Source of the DNA: Desulfurobacteriaceae bacterium
GTDB lineage: Bacteria > Aquificota > Aquificia > Desulfurobacteriales > Desulfurobacteriaceae
NCBI GenBank assembly: GCA_039832905.1
Contig: JBDOLX010000036.1
Coordinates: 1 to 39,695 of the forward strand
Reading direction: 5' to 3'
Length of the DNA: 39,695 nucleotides
The notes under the pieces are model-generated. The model ran no database searches. It saw only the letters and a list, made by a program, of their open reading frames with translations, and was not told where the DNA came from. A program made the position numbers and the translations under genes. Shown in pieces: positions 6,151 to 14,273 of the stretch; positions within the stretch are counted from its first letter, which is position 1, and each line of letters begins with the position of its first letter.

Positions 6151-7347
6151 TTAATAGACAAGAACTTCTCCCTCTACAAGCTTTTTCCAGATGTTCTTCA
6201 TATCAGCAAGACAGTCTTTCACAATCTCCTCAATCTTTTCTTGAAAATCTTTTGGATTCCCTTGGCTTCTAACTTTAACATCAACTGCCAAAGGTTCATT
6301 AATAGGCTTTCCAATCTGGCTTACCATATAACAGTAAGCTTCTTCTACTTCTTCTATGTTTTCAACCACGAACTTTGCTATCTCGTTGGCAGTAATGTTA
6401 TAGAGCTTTCCAACGTGGGTAATTGGATTCTTTCCTGCAGCTGCTTCCAAGCTCATGGGTCTATAAGGAGTAATTAGGCCATTTACCCTATTACCTCTAC
6501 CTACTTCTCCATCATCTCCAGCTTCAGACGATGTCCCAGTAACTGTTATATAGACATTTTGATTCTCAACATCATCACCAGTGTTAACATGAATTTCCAC
6601 TTCTCTATCTGTTAAACCTTTAGCAACTTCGAGGGCAATCTTTCTAACGTTCTCCCTCTTCTCTACATAATCATTAATATCCTTTACAAACCTATCAACA
6701 AAAGCACAAGCTATCGTTATTTTTATCTTATCTTCAATCCTGACGCCCATTACCTTTATATCTTCCCCGATTTCCGGATTAGTTTTCTTCATTTCCTTAC
6801 TGTTAAGTTTCTCCTCAATAGCGTAGACTATTTTCTCTACATCATCAAATGGAGCATATCCAACTCCAAAGGAGGTATCATTGGCAAGAGGAACTCCTTC
6901 TTTTAGTTTTCTCATATATATGTCAACAAGATCAACAGAACCCGGTCTTATATAAGTACAAATCCTTACATGCTTCTCAACATCAATAGCGTGAATGTTC
7001 TCTCTCAACCATTCTTTGGCACTTTCAACTGCAATTTCATCTACTGGAATTTCTATCCCTTTATACTCTTTAATAGCTCTACCGGACAAGAATATTTCTA
7101 TTGGTTCTACTACTTCTCCACCACCAAACTTTGGAATAGCTTTTCCACCAACAAGGAGGTTTTTATCAACGTTGTGATGGAGAACAAATCCAAACTTTTC
7201 ATAGTAAAATTTGCATAGCTCTGCAGAAAGCTTCTCAGCTAAAGCATCACAGATTGTGTCAGGATGACCAATACCTTTTCTTTCTACAATTTCAATTTCA
7301 GCTTCATAAACCGGCTGAGTATCAAGAGGAGTAACTCTTATGTTCAT
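6151..7347 (-). CDS. mat: S-adenosylmethionine synthetase, archaeal type
   Basis: Encodes 398 residues. It makes S-adenosylmethionine from methionine and ATP. The sequence is the divergent archaeal class, not bacterial MetK: EIVERKGIGHPDTICDALAE at the N-terminus, then HHNVDKNLLVGGKAIPKFGGG, the NDTSFGVGYAPFDDVE segment, TGTSSEAGDDGEVGRGNRVNG and PMSLEAAAGKNPITHVGKLYN. Archaeal-type enzymes are known in Aquificota, which supports the taxonomic reading. ATG 7347 has AGGAGGCAG upstream. The gene lies 50 bases downstream of the heptosyltransferase on the same strand and ends in its own terminator. Its product feeds SpeD, RsmI and the several radical SAM enzymes of this window. Confidence 0.95.
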   Translation of the reverse strand: MNIRVTPLDTQPVYEAEIEIVERKGIGHPDTICDALAEKLSAELCKFYYEKFGFVLHHNVDKNLLVGGKAIPKFGGGEVVEPIEIFLSGRAIKEYKGIEIPVDEIAVESAKEWLRENIHAIDVEKHVRICTYIRPGSVDLVDIYMRKLKEGVPLANDTSFGVGYAPFDDVEKIVYAIEEKLNSKEMKKTNPEIGEDIKVMGVRIEDKIKITIACAFVDRFVKDINDYVEKRENVRKIALEVAKGLTDREVEIHVNTGDDVENQNVYITVTGTSSEAGDDGEVGRGNRVNGLITPYRPMSLEAAAGKNPITHVGKLYNITANEIAKFVVENIEEVEEAYCYMVSQIGKPINEPLAVDVKVRSQGNPKDFQEKIEEIVKDCLADMKNIWKKLVEGEVLVY

Positions 7348-7397
7348 TTAACTGCCTCCTAAAATTTTGTTTGGGATAGGAAAATATACATCAAAAC

Positions 7398-8390
7398 TTA
7401 AAAATTTAAAAATTCTATTGTTTTCTCTATAACTTTCTTAGGCTTTAACTCCACCATACACTTAAAGTGTCCCTCTTTACACCTCCTTCCACCGTGGATA
7501 CCACACGGACGACAAGGTAAATCTTCCACCTCAAGGACAGTTCCATTCCTGTAAGGATAAAAACCAAACTTTGGAACCGTTGGCCCAAAGATAGCAATCG
7601 TCCTTGTGTTAAAACAAGAAGCAACATGAATGGGGGCTGAATCGTTTGATATCAAAAGCTGTGCCTCCTTTATAATAGAAAAGAATTCCCTTAAAGTCGT
7701 TTTTCCACAAAGATTTAGACTATTTCTTGATATTTGAAAAACTTTCTTGCACACTTCTTCGTCCTTTTTTGAACCTACAAGAACTGTTTTGACTCCTTCC
7801 CTTTCAAAAAATTTGGCGACTTCACCAAAGTATTCTGGCAACCACATCTTTGTTTTCCAGATAGAACCCGGAGAAAGAACAATGTAGGGCTTTTCCAAAT
7901 TAAATTTCCTTAAAGCTTTTTCCGACTCATTCTTATCTATTGGAAGTTCAGGTTCTTTATCTACTACAACATCATATTCTCTTTTTAGAGTAAGAAGAAG
8001 GTCTAAATTCCTATCAATCTCATGAATTCCTTCTCCTTGACGATACTTAACTTTATCGGTATATAGAAAGCTAAAACCTGAATTACTAAAACCGATACGT
8101 CTTTTTATCTTGGCTAAAAAAAGAATAAAGGAAGTTCTATGGGAACGATGAGGAGAAAAAACGAAATCAAATTTTTTCTCTTTTAGAAGATCCGCAAACC
8201 AAAAGACACCTTTTTTATTATAGGGAATTATTTCGGAGACATACTCAAACCCTTCAAACACAGATTCAAATCCTTCCCTTACAACAATGGATAAAGTAGC
8301 ATTCTTAAACGTCTTTTTTACAGATTTTATTAAAGGGGAAGTAAGTATTAGATCTCCTAAAAAAGCTGTCTGAAAAATGAGAATTCTCAT
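7398..8390 (-). CDS. ADP-heptose:LPS heptosyltransferase family protein (GT9)
   Basis: Encodes 330 residues. The family transfers heptose from ADP-heptose to the lipopolysaccharide core on the cytoplasmic face of the inner membrane. MRILIFQTAFLGDLILTSPL is the typical GT9 N-terminus, LSPGSIWKTKMWLPEYFGEV the start of the nucleotide-binding half, and LLISNDSAPIHVASCFNTRT the C-terminal signature. It looks closest to heptosyltransferase II (WaaF). A Cys-rich segment near the end (CRPCGIHGGRRCKEGHFKC) is seen in several WaaF relatives. ATG 8390 has AGGGAG upstream. It implies an LPS with an inner core. Confidence 0.85.
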   Translation of the reverse strand: MRILIFQTAFLGDLILTSPLIKSVKKTFKNATLSIVVREGFESVFEGFEYVSEIIPYNKKGVFWFADLLKEKKFDFVFSPHRSHRTSFILFLAKIKRRIGFSNSGFSFLYTDKVKYRQGEGIHEIDRNLDLLLTLKREYDVVVDKEPELPIDKNESEKALRKFNLEKPYIVLSPGSIWKTKMWLPEYFGEVAKFFEREGVKTVLVGSKKDEEVCKKVFQISRNSLNLCGKTTLREFFSIIKEAQLLISNDSAPIHVASCFNTRTIAIFGPTVPKFGFYPYRNGTVLEVEDLPCRPCGIHGGRRCKEGHFKCMVELKPKKVIEKTIEFLNF

Positions 8391-8409
8391 TTTTACTCCC
8401 TATACTTGA

Positions 8410-8425
8410 TTTTGAATTTTCAAAA
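8410..8425. promoter_or_regulatory. Palindrome in the divergent waaF-like / U32 intergenic region
   Basis: A perfect 7-2-7 inverted repeat, TTTTGAA-TT-TTCAAAA, lies between two divergently transcribed genes and could be an operator. The region is very AT-rich, so chance is a real alternative. Confidence 0.25.
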
Positions 8426-8463
8426 TTTATTTTCTCATCTTGAAAACATTAGAAGGAGATAAA

Positions 8464-9675
8464 ATGAAGCCAGAAGTTCTCGCTCCTGCTGGAAATTTGG
8501 AAAAGTTAAAGTTTGCAATTGATTTTGGAGCTGACGCCGTGTACTTAGGAGGAAAAGATTTTAACCTTAGAGCAAAAGCAAACAATTTTACTCTTACCGA
8601 AATGGCTGAAGGTATAGAATATGCCCATAAAAAGGGAAAAAAAGTTTACATCACTCTAAACGCCTTTGCGAGAAATAGCGACTTTGAGAAGATAGAGGAA
8701 TTTATCGATAAAGTAAAAGACCTCTCTCCCGACGCTTTCATAGTTTCAGACTTAGGAGTTCTTGCAACTGTTAAGGAGAAAGCCCCCGAAATTGATGTTC
8801 ACATCAGTACTCAAGCAAATACAACAAATTATAGAGCTGTGAAGGTTTATCAAAGTCTTGGAGTGAAAAGGATAGTTCTTGCAAGGGAACTTTCAATAGA
8901 CGAGATAAAGGAAATAAAAGATCTTGTTCCTGAAATGGAAATTGAGGTTTTTGTCCATGGATCAATGTGTATGGCATATTCTGGAAGGTGCCTTCTTTCA
9001 AATTACCTTTCTACAAGAGACAGTAATAAAGGGGCGTGTTCCCAAAGTTGTAGATGGAGGTACTACATTGTCGAAGAAACAAGACCAGGTGAGTATATGC
9101 CAATAGAGGAAGATGAGAAGGGAACTTATATCTTTAACTCTAAAGACCTATGTGCTTTACCTTTACTTCCTGAACTTTTAGATGCTGGTGTTGATTCTCT
9201 GAAGATAGAAGGTAGAGTAAAAAGTGCATATTACGTAGCTGTTACAACAAGCGTTTATAAAAAAGCTGTTGACCTTCTAAAAAAAGATAGGGAAAAGTTT
9301 AAAGAGGAATTACCCCTTCTTTTAGAAGAACTTACAAAAGTTAGTCACAGACCCTACACAACTGGTTTTCTAAATAAAAACGAAGAAATCCTTCAACATT
9401 ACGAAACAAGTTCTTACATTAGAAACTACAAGTTTTTGGCAGTGTTTAAAGACGGAATATGGAACGTTAGAAACCAATTTAAAAGAGGCGATGAAGTGGA
9501 AATTTTTACTCCAAGTGCCAAAAGTTTCAGAGCAAAAATAGAGAAAATAAGTCTCCTAAAAGGTGAAAAAGAAGAAGCAGTAGAAGTTGTTCATCCTAAC
9601 CAACTTGCTAAGATAGAGTTTAATCAACCAGTTTCTCTTTCAGAAAATACAATCTTAAGAAGGAAAGAGGTTTAA
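8464..9675 (+). CDS. Peptidase U32-family protein, TrhP/RlhA-like RNA hydroxylation enzyme
   Basis: Encodes 403 residues from ATG 8464, which has AGAAGGAGA at 8451-8459; an in-frame TTG at 8440 has no such site. The N-terminal barrel begins PEVLAPAGNLEKLKFAIDFG. The U32 signature is complete: EVFVHGSMCMAYSGRCLLSN, followed by GACSQSCRWRY, which provides the conserved cysteines thought to hold an iron-sulfur cluster. Characterised bacterial members hydroxylate tRNA U34 (TrhP) or 23S rRNA C2501 (RlhA) using prephenate-derived metabolism rather than acting as peptidases. The length and C-terminal beta domain resemble TrhP. It stands alone between divergent and convergent genes. Confidence 0.85.
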   Translation: MKPEVLAPAGNLEKLKFAIDFGADAVYLGGKDFNLRAKANNFTLTEMAEGIEYAHKKGKKVYITLNAFARNSDFEKIEEFIDKVKDLSPDAFIVSDLGVLATVKEKAPEIDVHISTQANTTNYRAVKVYQSLGVKRIVLARELSIDEIKEIKDLVPEMEIEVFVHGSMCMAYSGRCLLSNYLSTRDSNKGACSQSCRWRYYIVEETRPGEYMPIEEDEKGTYIFNSKDLCALPLLPELLDAGVDSLKIEGRVKSAYYVAVTTSVYKKAVDLLKKDREKFKEELPLLLEELTKVSHRPYTTGFLNKNEEILQHYETSSYIRNYKFLAVFKDGIWNVRNQFKRGDEVEIFTPSAKSFRAKIEKISLLKGEKEEAVEVVHPNQLAKIEFNQPVSLSENTILRRKEV

Positions 9676-9690
9676 CTTCCTCCTTCCTTT
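9662..9690 (+). terminator. Terminator at the end of the U32 gene
   Basis: GGAAAGAGG (9662-9670) pairs with CCTCCTTCC (9679-9687) with one mismatch and is followed by TTTATTT. The left arm overlaps the last codons of the U32 gene. It lies between two convergent genes. Confidence 0.55.
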
Positions 9691-10909
9691 ATTTCATAAG
9701 TTCTCCCATCTTGAAGATAGGTAGATACATAGCAACTATAATGAAACCAATAATTCCTCCAATGAAAAGCATCATCATAGGTTCTATGAGAGATGTCAGA
9801 CCGTCAACTGTTCTGTCAACTTCCTCTTCGTAGAACTCTGCGACTTTTGCCAGCATTTCGTCAAGTGTTCCAGCTTCCTCTCCAATTGCAACCATGTTAA
9901 TAAGCATTGGGGGGAATATTTTATTCCTTGCAAGGGCTATAGAGAGACTCACTCCCCTTTCTACCTGATCTCTCACGTTCCTTATTGCCTTTTTTACAAC
10001 TTCGTTGGTTGATGTATCTATTGCAATGTCTAGTGCATCAAGTATGTTAATTCCACTTGCAATCATAGAAGATAAGGTTGTTGAAAAGTTTGCTACACTT
10101 GACTTTAAGACTAACTCACCAAATATTGGAACTCGGAGAATGAGTTGATCTAAGAAGAATTTGATTTTTTCTATTCTTCTTAATCTCTTAAATATGATAA
10201 TGAAAACTACTAGACCTACAATACCCCAACCAACGTAGTTCCGTAGGAAATCACTGGCTTTTATGATCATCTGGGTTAAAGCAGGAAGTTGACCTCCCAA
10301 GCTTGCATAAAGGTTCTTAAAGGTCGGTATTACAAATACTAGAATACCAACTACTATTACTGTAGCTATTATAAGAGTAAAAACAGGATAGAACATCGCA
10401 CTTTTTATTTTTCCCTTCAACTTTTCTATTTTTTCTATGTAATCGGCAAGCCTTCCAAGAGTTGTATCAAGAGTTCCCGCTTCTTCTGCCGCTCTTATCA
10501 TGCTTATGTATAGATCTCCGAAAACATCTCTGTACTTTGATAAAGCTGTAGAAAATCTTCCTCCCTCTTCTATATGAGAAGCTAAGTCTTCTACAATATT
10601 TTTTAGTTCAGGGTTTGTCACCTGCTCTTTGATAACTTTAAGGGCAGCAACGAGGGAAATTCCTGCTTGAACCATTGCATAGAGCTGACGGGTAAAAATA
10701 AGAATATCCTGTCCTTTTATCTTTTTACCAAAGGATATTGGAACTTTGAGTTCTGTATTAAAGATAGATTTATCTTCTTTTAAACTTTCAATGTAAATAA
10801 TTCCCCTAGACCGAACAATGTTTTCTGCAAGTTCAAGGTTATCCGCCTCGACTTTTCCCTTTCGCTTCCTTCCTAAAATATCTTTACCAACATAAGAGTA
10901 GATAGGCAT
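9689..10909 (-). CDS. pilC: Type IV pilus inner-membrane platform protein PilC
   Basis: Encodes 406 residues, the standard GspF/PilC length. It has two repeated cytoplasmic helical domains (about residues 70-170 and 270-375), each followed by membrane segments near 170-195, 222-240 and 380-402. The repeated motifs FTRQLYAMVQAGISLVAALK and NFSTTLSSMIASGINILDAL are diagnostic, as is AIGEEAGTLDEMLAKVAEFY. PilC couples the PilB/PilT motors to pilin assembly. A type II secretion GspF would look similar, but the adjacent pilT favours pili. ATG 10909 has GAGGT upstream. It lies 28 bases downstream of pilT. Confidence 0.93.
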   Translation of the reverse strand: MPIYSYVGKDILGRKRKGKVEADNLELAENIVRSRGIIYIESLKEDKSIFNTELKVPISFGKKIKGQDILIFTRQLYAMVQAGISLVAALKVIKEQVTNPELKNIVEDLASHIEEGGRFSTALSKYRDVFGDLYISMIRAAEEAGTLDTTLGRLADYIEKIEKLKGKIKSAMFYPVFTLIIATVIVVGILVFVIPTFKNLYASLGGQLPALTQMIIKASDFLRNYVGWGIVGLVVFIIIFKRLRRIEKIKFFLDQLILRVPIFGELVLKSSVANFSTTLSSMIASGINILDALDIAIDTSTNEVVKKAIRNVRDQVERGVSLSIALARNKIFPPMLINMVAIGEEAGTLDEMLAKVAEFYEEEVDRTVDGLTSLIEPMMMLFIGGIIGFIIVAMYLPIFKMGELMK

Positions 10910-10937
10910 TTTTTTACCTCAATAAATTAACCGGGTC

Positions 10938-12011
10938 TTACCTAAAGGTTCTTATAAGAGACTCGAGTTCTTTTACATCTGGAGAAACCTTCTTTGCTTC
11001 TTCTAGGTCAATAATTCCCTCCGCGTATAGCTTCGCTAAAGACTGGTTCATAGTTATCATTCCTGTTGTAGCTTGTCCTGTTTGCATTAGTGAATATATC
11101 TGATGTAACTTATTTTCCCTGATTAGGTTCTTAATAGCAGGCGTTGGAATAAACACTTCCACAGCAGCTACTCTTCCCTTACCATCCTTCCTTCTTAGAA
11201 GCTTTTGGGCGACTGCACCTACGAGAACGAAGGACAGTTGAGTTCTAACCTGGGCTTGCTTTTCTGGTGGGAATACGTCAACTATACGGTTTATTGTTTC
11301 TATCGTAGAGTTGGTGTGTAGAGTGGAGAATACAAGGTGACCAGTTTCAGCTGCTGTAAGGGCTGCTTCTATCGTTTCCGGGTCCCTCATCTCACCAACG
11401 AGGATAACGTCCGGGTCTTCACGAAGGGCTGCTCTTAAAGCGTTTGCGAAAGACTTCGTATCTACTCCAAGTTCTCTCTGAGAAACCATAGATTTTTGAT
11501 GTTCGTATACAAATTCTATTGGATCCTCAATAGTAATAATGTGGTAAGGATAAGTTTCATTTATTATGTTTATTAAAGAAGCAAGAGTTGTAGATTTACC
11601 AGAACCTGTTGGACCTGTAACAAGAACAAGCCCTTTATCTTTATGGGCAAAAGTTTCAATTACAGGAGGAAGGTTTAAATCCTGAAATCTTGGTATCTCA
11701 TATGGAATTAAACGAAATACTGCTGCAAGAGTTCCTTTCTGATAGTAAGCGTTTCCTCTGAATCTTGCCACTCCTTTGATACCAAAGGAGAAATCAAGTT
11801 CTAAATCTTCCTCAAGTCTTTTCTTTTGGGCATCTGTCAAAACACTGTAGATTAGCTGTTTCGTATCGGATGCAGATAGAACCCCGTAATGTTCAAGAGG
11901 AATTAGATCTCCATGAACTCTTAGTCTTGGTGGACTACCGGCTGCAATGTGAAGGTCAGAACCTTTTCTTTCCACTGTTTCCTTTAACATATTGATAATA
12001 CTTAATGCCAT
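10938..12011 (-). CDS. pilT: Type IV pilus retraction ATPase PilT
   Basis: Encodes 357 residues. PilT is the hexameric ATPase that depolymerises type IV pili for twitching motility and DNA uptake. Visible are the PAS-like N-terminal domain, Walker A GPTGSGKS (133-140), the Asp box ITIEDPIEFVYEH, Walker B DVILVGEMRDPET, the His box TGHLVFSTLHTNS and the C-terminal AIKNLIRE, a close match to the AIRNLIRE motif that separates PilT from assembly ATPases. ATG 12011 has AGGAAGGG upstream. It is the first gene of pilT-pilC, and a TATAAT on the minus strand lies about 30 bases before the start. Confidence 0.96.
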   Translation of the reverse strand: MALSIINMLKETVERKGSDLHIAAGSPPRLRVHGDLIPLEHYGVLSASDTKQLIYSVLTDAQKKRLEEDLELDFSFGIKGVARFRGNAYYQKGTLAAVFRLIPYEIPRFQDLNLPPVIETFAHKDKGLVLVTGPTGSGKSTTLASLINIINETYPYHIITIEDPIEFVYEHQKSMVSQRELGVDTKSFANALRAALREDPDVILVGEMRDPETIEAALTAAETGHLVFSTLHTNSTIETINRIVDVFPPEKQAQVRTQLSFVLVGAVAQKLLRRKDGKGRVAAVEVFIPTPAIKNLIRENKLHQIYSLMQTGQATTGMITMNQSLAKLYAEGIIDLEEAKKVSPDVKELESLIRTFR

Positions 12012-12041
12012 AATACAACCCTTCCTTTGTTTTTTTTCTAA

Positions 12042-12084
12042 ATTATAACAGACAGATAATCTGAAATAACCTAATAATAACCTA
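12042..12084 (-). promoter_or_regulatory. Putative pilT promoter with upstream tandem repeats
   Basis: TATAAT on the minus strand (12042-12047) precedes pilT. The -35 region is poor (TTATTT at 16-base spacing). Two copies of AATAACCTA (12065-12073 and 12076-12084) are 11 bases apart, one helical turn, at the place where an activator could stand in for the weak -35 box. The second repeat runs into the tetR stop. Confidence 0.4.
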
Positions 12085-12648
12085 TTTTTTTATAAGTCCT
12101 TCTAAAACTACATCTAAAATTAATTTCTTTACTTCTTCAGATCTTAAACTGATAAACTCTTTAAGGCGGAAGTAGTTGATACTTGCAAGCGCTCCAGAAA
12201 TCAACAAAAAAACCCCTTGTGGACTGTAATTTTTGAAAATACCATCTTTTACACCCTTCTCTATTATTCCAGATAACTCATTTACATAATCTCTATACCA
12301 CAAAGAAAGGTTAAATCTTTCTGTATCTATGATAAAAGAACTTCCAAGTTCTCTCATAAATATTTCGAAGAAATTTTTTTCCTCAGAGAAAAAATCAAGA
12401 ATAGTACTTACATAGGCGGATAAAGCCTCTACTGGAGGTTTATTCTCAATGGCTTTCTTAACCCTATTTTCCATTTCGACTAATTTTTTCTTTATTACTT
12501 CCCCGTAGAGTTCTTCCTTACTCTTATAAAATCTGTAAATGGTTCCAACGGATACGCCTGCAATCTCTGCAATCTTTGAGATCTTGGCATCATAGAAACC
12601 TTTTTCAGAAAAAACTTTCTCAGCAGCTTCCAAGATCCTTTCTTTCAA
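12082..12648 (-). CDS. TetR-family transcriptional regulator
   Basis: Encodes 188 residues from TTG 12648, which has GGGGGAAAC upstream. The N-terminal helix-turn-helix is typical: KERILEAAEKVFSEKGFYDA, then AGVSVGTIYRFYKSKEELYG (residues about 3-50). The remaining 135 residues are the helical ligand-binding and dimerisation domain. Such proteins usually repress a nearby gene until a small ligand binds. It is divergent from moaA with a 66-base gap that could hold its operator, but I see no clear long palindrome there. The ligand and targets cannot be read from the sequence. Confidence 0.88.
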   Translation of the reverse strand: MKERILEAAEKVFSEKGFYDAKISKIAEIAGVSVGTIYRFYKSKEELYGEVIKKKLVEMENRVKKAIENKPPVEALSAYVSTILDFFSEEKNFFEIFMRELGSSFIIDTERFNLSLWYRDYVNELSGIIEKGVKDGIFKNYSPQGVFLLISGALASINYFRLKEFISLRSEEVKKLILDVVLEGLIKK

Positions 12649-12714
12649 AAGTTTCCCCCAAGTTAATTAAGGTTGTGCTATTATATACATCAGTATTCCC
12701 TTTTGGAGTGCTTA

Positions 12715-13686
12715 ATGAAGATAACTTACTTGAGGATTTCTGTCACCGATAGATGTAATTTTCGCTGCAAGTATTGTATGCCTGAGGGAATAAAAGATTT
12801 TATTCCTCATCATGAAATATTAAGGTATGAAGAAATTACCGAAATAGTAAAAGTCTTTACAGAGTTTGGTGTAAAAGCAGTAAGACTCACAGGTGGTGAA
12901 CCACTTATAAGAAAAGGATTGGAAAACTTAATAGCCCAGCTTAGAGAACTCGAGGAAATAGAAGACATTTCCTTAACAACTAATGGTTTCTTGCTTTTTG
13001 AAAAAGCAAAAATCCTAAAAGCTAATGGACTTAACAGAGTTAACGTAAGTATAGATACACTTAACCCTTCAAAGTTTGCCTTTATTACTGGAACAAATGA
13101 TGAGAAAACTTTATTCAAGATCTTAAAAGGCATCGAAACCGCTATAGAAAACGATCTAACTCCTCTAAAAGTAAACACAGTTTTAATAAAAGGTTTTAAC
13201 GAAAACGAAATAGAAGATTTCATAAAACTTTCAGAAAATTTTGGAATTGAAGTAAGGTTTATAGAACTTATGCCTGTTGGAGGAAAGTTTTTCTCTAAAA
13301 AGAACTTTATCCCTGTTTCTCACATAAGGGAAAAAATAGAAAATCTTTTCGGAAAGTTAATCCCTACAAAGTCAAGGAAAAACGGTCCTGCCAAATCGTT
13401 TCGTATAGAAGGAACTAATGCTAAGATAGGTTTTATACCTTCTGTCAGTGAACATTTTTGTTCTTCTTGTAACCGTCTAAGATTAACTTCAGATGGAAAA
13501 TTAAGACTTTGCCTTATGAACGATAAAGAAATAGACTTAAAAAAGGTAATTAGAAGTTCTAATTACAGGAGAAACGCTTTAAGAAAAGTAATAGCAGAGG
13601 CTATCTTAGAGAAAACAGGTATTAATGGTATAGAAGCTCTTGAAAGGTTAGGATGTACGAGGAAAATGTTTACTATTGGAGGTTAA
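12715..13686 (+). CDS. moaA: GTP 3',8-cyclase MoaA (molybdenum cofactor synthesis)
   Basis: Encodes 323 residues from ATG 12715, with GGAG at 12705-12708; an in-frame TTG at 12673 is unsupported. MoaA is a radical SAM enzyme that cyclises GTP in the first step of molybdopterin synthesis. The radical SAM cluster motif is CNFRCKYC, followed by AVRLTGGEPLIR. The second cluster ligands are in CSSCNRLRLTSDGKLRLCL. The protein ends in the conserved double glycine (FTIGG), needed for activity in this family. No other mo genes are in the window. It runs directly into the following small membrane protein gene. Confidence 0.95.
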   Translation: MKITYLRISVTDRCNFRCKYCMPEGIKDFIPHHEILRYEEITEIVKVFTEFGVKAVRLTGGEPLIRKGLENLIAQLRELEEIEDISLTTNGFLLFEKAKILKANGLNRVNVSIDTLNPSKFAFITGTNDEKTLFKILKGIETAIENDLTPLKVNTVLIKGFNENEIEDFIKLSENFGIEVRFIELMPVGGKFFSKKNFIPVSHIREKIENLFGKLIPTKSRKNGPAKSFRIEGTNAKIGFIPSVSEHFCSSCNRLRLTSDGKLRLCLMNDKEIDLKKVIRSSNYRRNALRKVIAEAILEKTGINGIEALERLGCTRKMFTIGG

Positions 13687-13935
13687 ATGGTAGTAGAGAT
13701 TTCTCTAGCAATCATAGCAACATGCATGATGATTATTACCTTGGGATTTATTGGTCTTGCCGTAGCTTTCTTCACAGCAATAAAAAAGGTAGAAAAGAAT
13801 ATTTTAAAACTACAGAGAGATTTGGAAACAAACATCAAGGAGTTTAAAGAAATCTTTTCAGGTACAAAGGAAACGTTAAAAACCGTTTATGGAATAGCTT
13901 CTTTAGTTAGGAAAATCAAGAAAGGAGGTAAGTAA
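13687..13935 (+). CDS. Small membrane protein, DUF948/YtxG-like
   Basis: Encodes 82 residues: one transmembrane helix (about 5-30) followed by an amphipathic, probably coiled-coil region ending in basic residues. The build matches DUF948 proteins such as Bacillus YtxG. It starts immediately after the moaA stop, with GGAGG at 13679-13683, and its stop overlaps the next start (TAATG). The pairing with a YtxH-like gene supports the assignment, since ytxG and ytxH are neighbours in Bacillus. No enzymatic motif is present. Confidence 0.65.
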   Translation: MVVEISLAIIATCMMIITLGFIGLAVAFFTAIKKVEKNILKLQRDLETNIKEFKEIFSGTKETLKTVYGIASLVRKIKKGGK

Positions 13936-14231
13936 TGAAAAGAAGTTCTTTAATGTTTCTACTTGGAACAATTCTCGGAGCAGGAGCTGCATATGTTGCT
14001 ACTACAAGAAAAGAGGAGATACTTAAGAAGATAGATGAACTTCAAGAGCAAATAAAGGAGAGCGATCTTCCAGAAAGGGCTAAAAATCTTGTAAAGGAAA
14101 TCTCAGAAGCAATAAATATTCTTTTAACTTCTGGTGAAGAAGCTATGAGTGAAGAAGAAAAGAAGAATATACTTGAAGAGGTTGAAGCAAAGATTCAAAA
14201 GCTGGAAGAAGCTATTCAAAGAGGAAAATAA
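13935..14231 (+). CDS. YtxH-like small membrane-anchored protein
   Basis: Encodes 98 residues. A short hydrophobic glycine/alanine-rich helix (about 5-22, LMFLLGTILGAGAAYVA) is followed by TTRKEE and a long charged helical segment rich in Glu and Lys. This is the layout of the YtxH family, which has a general-stress association in Bacillus. AAAGGAGGTAAGT precedes the ATG, and the start overlaps the upstream stop. The two small proteins probably act together at the membrane. Their role here is unknown. Confidence 0.65.
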   Translation: MKRSSLMFLLGTILGAGAAYVATTRKEEILKKIDELQEQIKESDLPERAKNLVKEISEAINILLTSGEEAMSEEEKKNILEEVEAKIQKLEEAIQRGK

Positions 14232-14235
14232 TTAG

Positions 14236-14250
14236 CCCCCTTCTTGGGGG
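14236..14250 (+). terminator. Hairpin after the YtxH-like gene
   Basis: CCCCC (14236-14240) and GGGGG (14246-14250) form a short GC stem with a TTCTT loop just after the stop codon. It is followed by ATTATATTCC rather than a clean U-run, so termination may be partial before murE. Confidence 0.5.
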
Positions 14251-14273
14251 ATTATATTCCTCTAGGTTAAACT

